From: Acidobacteriota bacterium
Lineage (GTDB): Bacteria; Acidobacteriota; Vicinamibacteria; Vicinamibacterales; 2-12-FULL-66-21
Length of the DNA: 6,125 nucleotides
Direction: 5' to 3'
Assembly (NCBI GenBank): GCA_013362195.1
Contig: JABFWM010000460.1
Span: forward strand, 1-6,125
Made by a program: the position numbers and the translations under genes. Below, piece by piece: positions 4,941 through 6,125 of the stretch (its first letter is position 1; each line of letters begins with the position of its first letter). The notes under the pieces were generated by a model. That model was not told the origin of the DNA. It searched no databases and was given only the letters and a program-made list of their open reading frames with translations.

Positions 4941-6125
4941 GTGTCCGGGCGCGTTGCGTCTCGTCAGGGCCGGTCCGGCGGACCGCGGCCGGCCGCCGCT
5001 CGGCGGCCGTGGTTCACCGTCGCACGGCCATCGTTGCTGCGGGTGCATCTCTCCGTCGGCATCGTCGCCGGCGTGCTGCTGACCCTGACGGGTCTGACCG
5101 GCAGCATGCTGGTGTTTGGCGACGAGATCGATGGTCTGCTGAATCCCGCGCTCCTGCAGGTCGAACCGCGGGCCGACCGGGTGCCGCTCGACACCATCGT
5201 CAGCGGCATTCATACCGCGTTTCCCGACCGGTCGATCGATCGCATTCACCTTGCCTCCGAGCCGGGCAGCTCGCTCGAGGCGTGCTTCGCCGAGGGTCAG
5301 GAGCCGGCTTGCGTGTACGCCGATCCGTACACCGGCGCGCAGCTCGGCACGCGAGTTCCGGCGCGATCGCTGAAAGGGCGGGTGTTCCTGTTTCATCGCC
5401 GCCTCCTCTCGGGCGCGGTGGGTGAGACGATCGTCGGCATCGAAGGCGCGCTGCTGATCGTTCTCTCCGCGAGCGGCGTGATGCTCTGGATGAGCGGGCG
5501 TCGTCCGATCGTGCGCTGGCCGTCGATCTCCGCGACGACGCCGTACGCGCGGCGCCACAACTGGCACCGACTGGTGGGGTTCACGGCCCTGCCCCTGCTC
5601 CTGTTGATCGCGACGACGGGCATGGCGATGGTGTTCCGGCCGACGTTCGAAGGCACCGTGAACCGGCTCGCCTCGAGCGCGACCCCGCGTCCGCCAACGC
5701 TGTCGCCGGCCGCGTCGACCGCTCTGCCGTCACTCGACGCCGTACTCCAGACGGTGAAGCGGACGGCGCCGGACGCCGAGCCTACGTATGTGATCCTGCC
5801 GGCGTCTCCGGCGGCGCCTCTCGCCGTTCGCGCGCGCATGCGCGGCGAGTGGCTGCCGAAGGGCCGGAGCTTCGTCTACCTCGATCCATCCACCGGAACG
5901 ATCATCAGGATCGACGATGCGCGGAAGGCCGCGCCTGGCTACCGCGCCGGCAACGTCCTGTACCCCCTTCACGTGGGCCTGCTCGGCGGATGGCCAACGC
6001 GCCTGATGCACTGCCTGGTGGGGCTGGCCCCGGCGTTTCTGTGCTGGACCGGGACGCTGATGGCGTGGCGCAGACTCTTCCCGCGGCGCGGTCGGGCGCC
6101 GCGCCGCTCGTCAGCGATGGCGGCA
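4941..6125 (+). CDS. PepSY-domain inner-membrane protein (PepSY_TM family), cut by the window edge
   Basis: A frame open from GTG at 4941 to the last base gives 395 residues with no stop, so the C-terminus is missing. The start lies one base after the receptor stop, which suggests translational coupling; I see no strong ribosome binding site of its own. Hydrophobic segments lie at about 37-60, 163-184, 212-232 and 353-376, giving four membrane helices. Family marks are RVHLSVGIVAGVLLTLTGLTGSMLVF, YADPYTGAQLG (126-136), FHRRLL (151-156), HNWHRLVGF (206-214), FVYLDPSTGTII (311-322) and YPLHVGLLGGWPTRLMHCLVGL. Conserved-looking histidines at 36, 152, 206, 209, 344 and 357 near membrane faces fit metal or haem ligation proposed for relatives. 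Two large periplasmic loops should hold the PepSY folds. Such proteins commonly sit beside siderophore receptors and are linked to iron uptake or siderophore reduction; the exact reaction is not established. The basic tail PRRGRAPRR suggests the end is near. TTG 5034 is a later, less likely start. Confidence 0.88.
   Translation, partial: MSGRVASRQGRSGGPRPAAARRPWFTVARPSLLRVHLSVGIVAGVLLTLTGLTGSMLVFGDEIDGLLNPALLQVEPRADRVPLDTIVSGIHTAFPDRSIDRIHLASEPGSSLEACFAEGQEPACVYADPYTGAQLGTRVPARSLKGRVFLFHRRLLSGAVGETIVGIEGALLIVLSASGVMLWMSGRRPIVRWPSISATTPYARRHNWHRLVGFTALPLLLLIATTGMAMVFRPTFEGTVNRLASSATPRPPTLSPAASTALPSLDAVLQTVKRTAPDAEPTYVILPASPAAPLAVRARMRGEWLPKGRSFVYLDPSTGTIIRIDDARKAAPGYRAGNVLYPLHVGLLGGWPTRLMHCLVGLAPAFLCWTGTLMAWRRLFPRRGRAPRRSSAMAA

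Noticed and set aside
5828..5846. GC-rich palindrome CGCGCATGCGCG inside the PepSY gene, similar to the leader palindrome
   Set aside because: It lies in coding sequence as Arg and Met codons and is expected from the base composition. It does not share the tandem 8-mer structure.

Overview
This window is GC-rich and carries four protein-coding genes, all on the + strand, with reading frames on both strands kept open by the base composition. The organism is Gram-negative: it encodes an outer-membrane TonB-dependent receptor and several exported proteins. The gene style suggests Acidobacteriota, perhaps a Vicinamibacteria-like soil lineage. Signs are a carboxypeptidase-regulatory-like domain ahead of a siderophore-type receptor, a secreted DNRLRE-domain protein and very GC-rich codon use. 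This placement is an inference from gene content, not a proof.

Left part (1-2182). A 475-residue exported protein joins an N-terminal DNRLRE (CBM96-like) beta-sandwich to a complete endonuclease/exonuclease/phosphatase (EEP) domain. After an 85-base gap comes a 187-residue maltose/galactoside O-acetyltransferase-type enzyme, with a Mac domain followed by a left-handed beta-helix. Nothing in the sequence ties these two genes to one pathway.

Middle (2183-2503). This is a 321-base non-coding stretch, the most regulatory-looking part of the window. It holds a near-consensus promoter whose spacer contains a 17-base palindrome, a good candidate repressor operator of the TetR kind. Downstream lie a 7-bp stem-loop, a 16-bp perfect palindrome built from two copies of an 8-base unit, and a possible hairpin touching the ribosome binding site of the next gene.

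Right part (2504-6125). A TonB-dependent siderophore-type receptor is followed after one base by a PepSY-domain inner-membrane protein that starts at GTG and runs off the right edge with no stop. This pairing is a recurrent iron-acquisition layout: the receptor would bring a ferric chelate across the outer membrane, and the PepSY protein probably acts at the inner membrane, for example in reductive iron release or a related step. The two are almost certainly one transcription unit, probably driven from the promoter near 2265-2293.

No RNA gene, CRISPR array, insertion sequence or phage element was seen. I found no evidence of an undescribed multi-gene system. The points most worth a second look are the regulatory region 2265-2503 and the domain fusion in the first gene.
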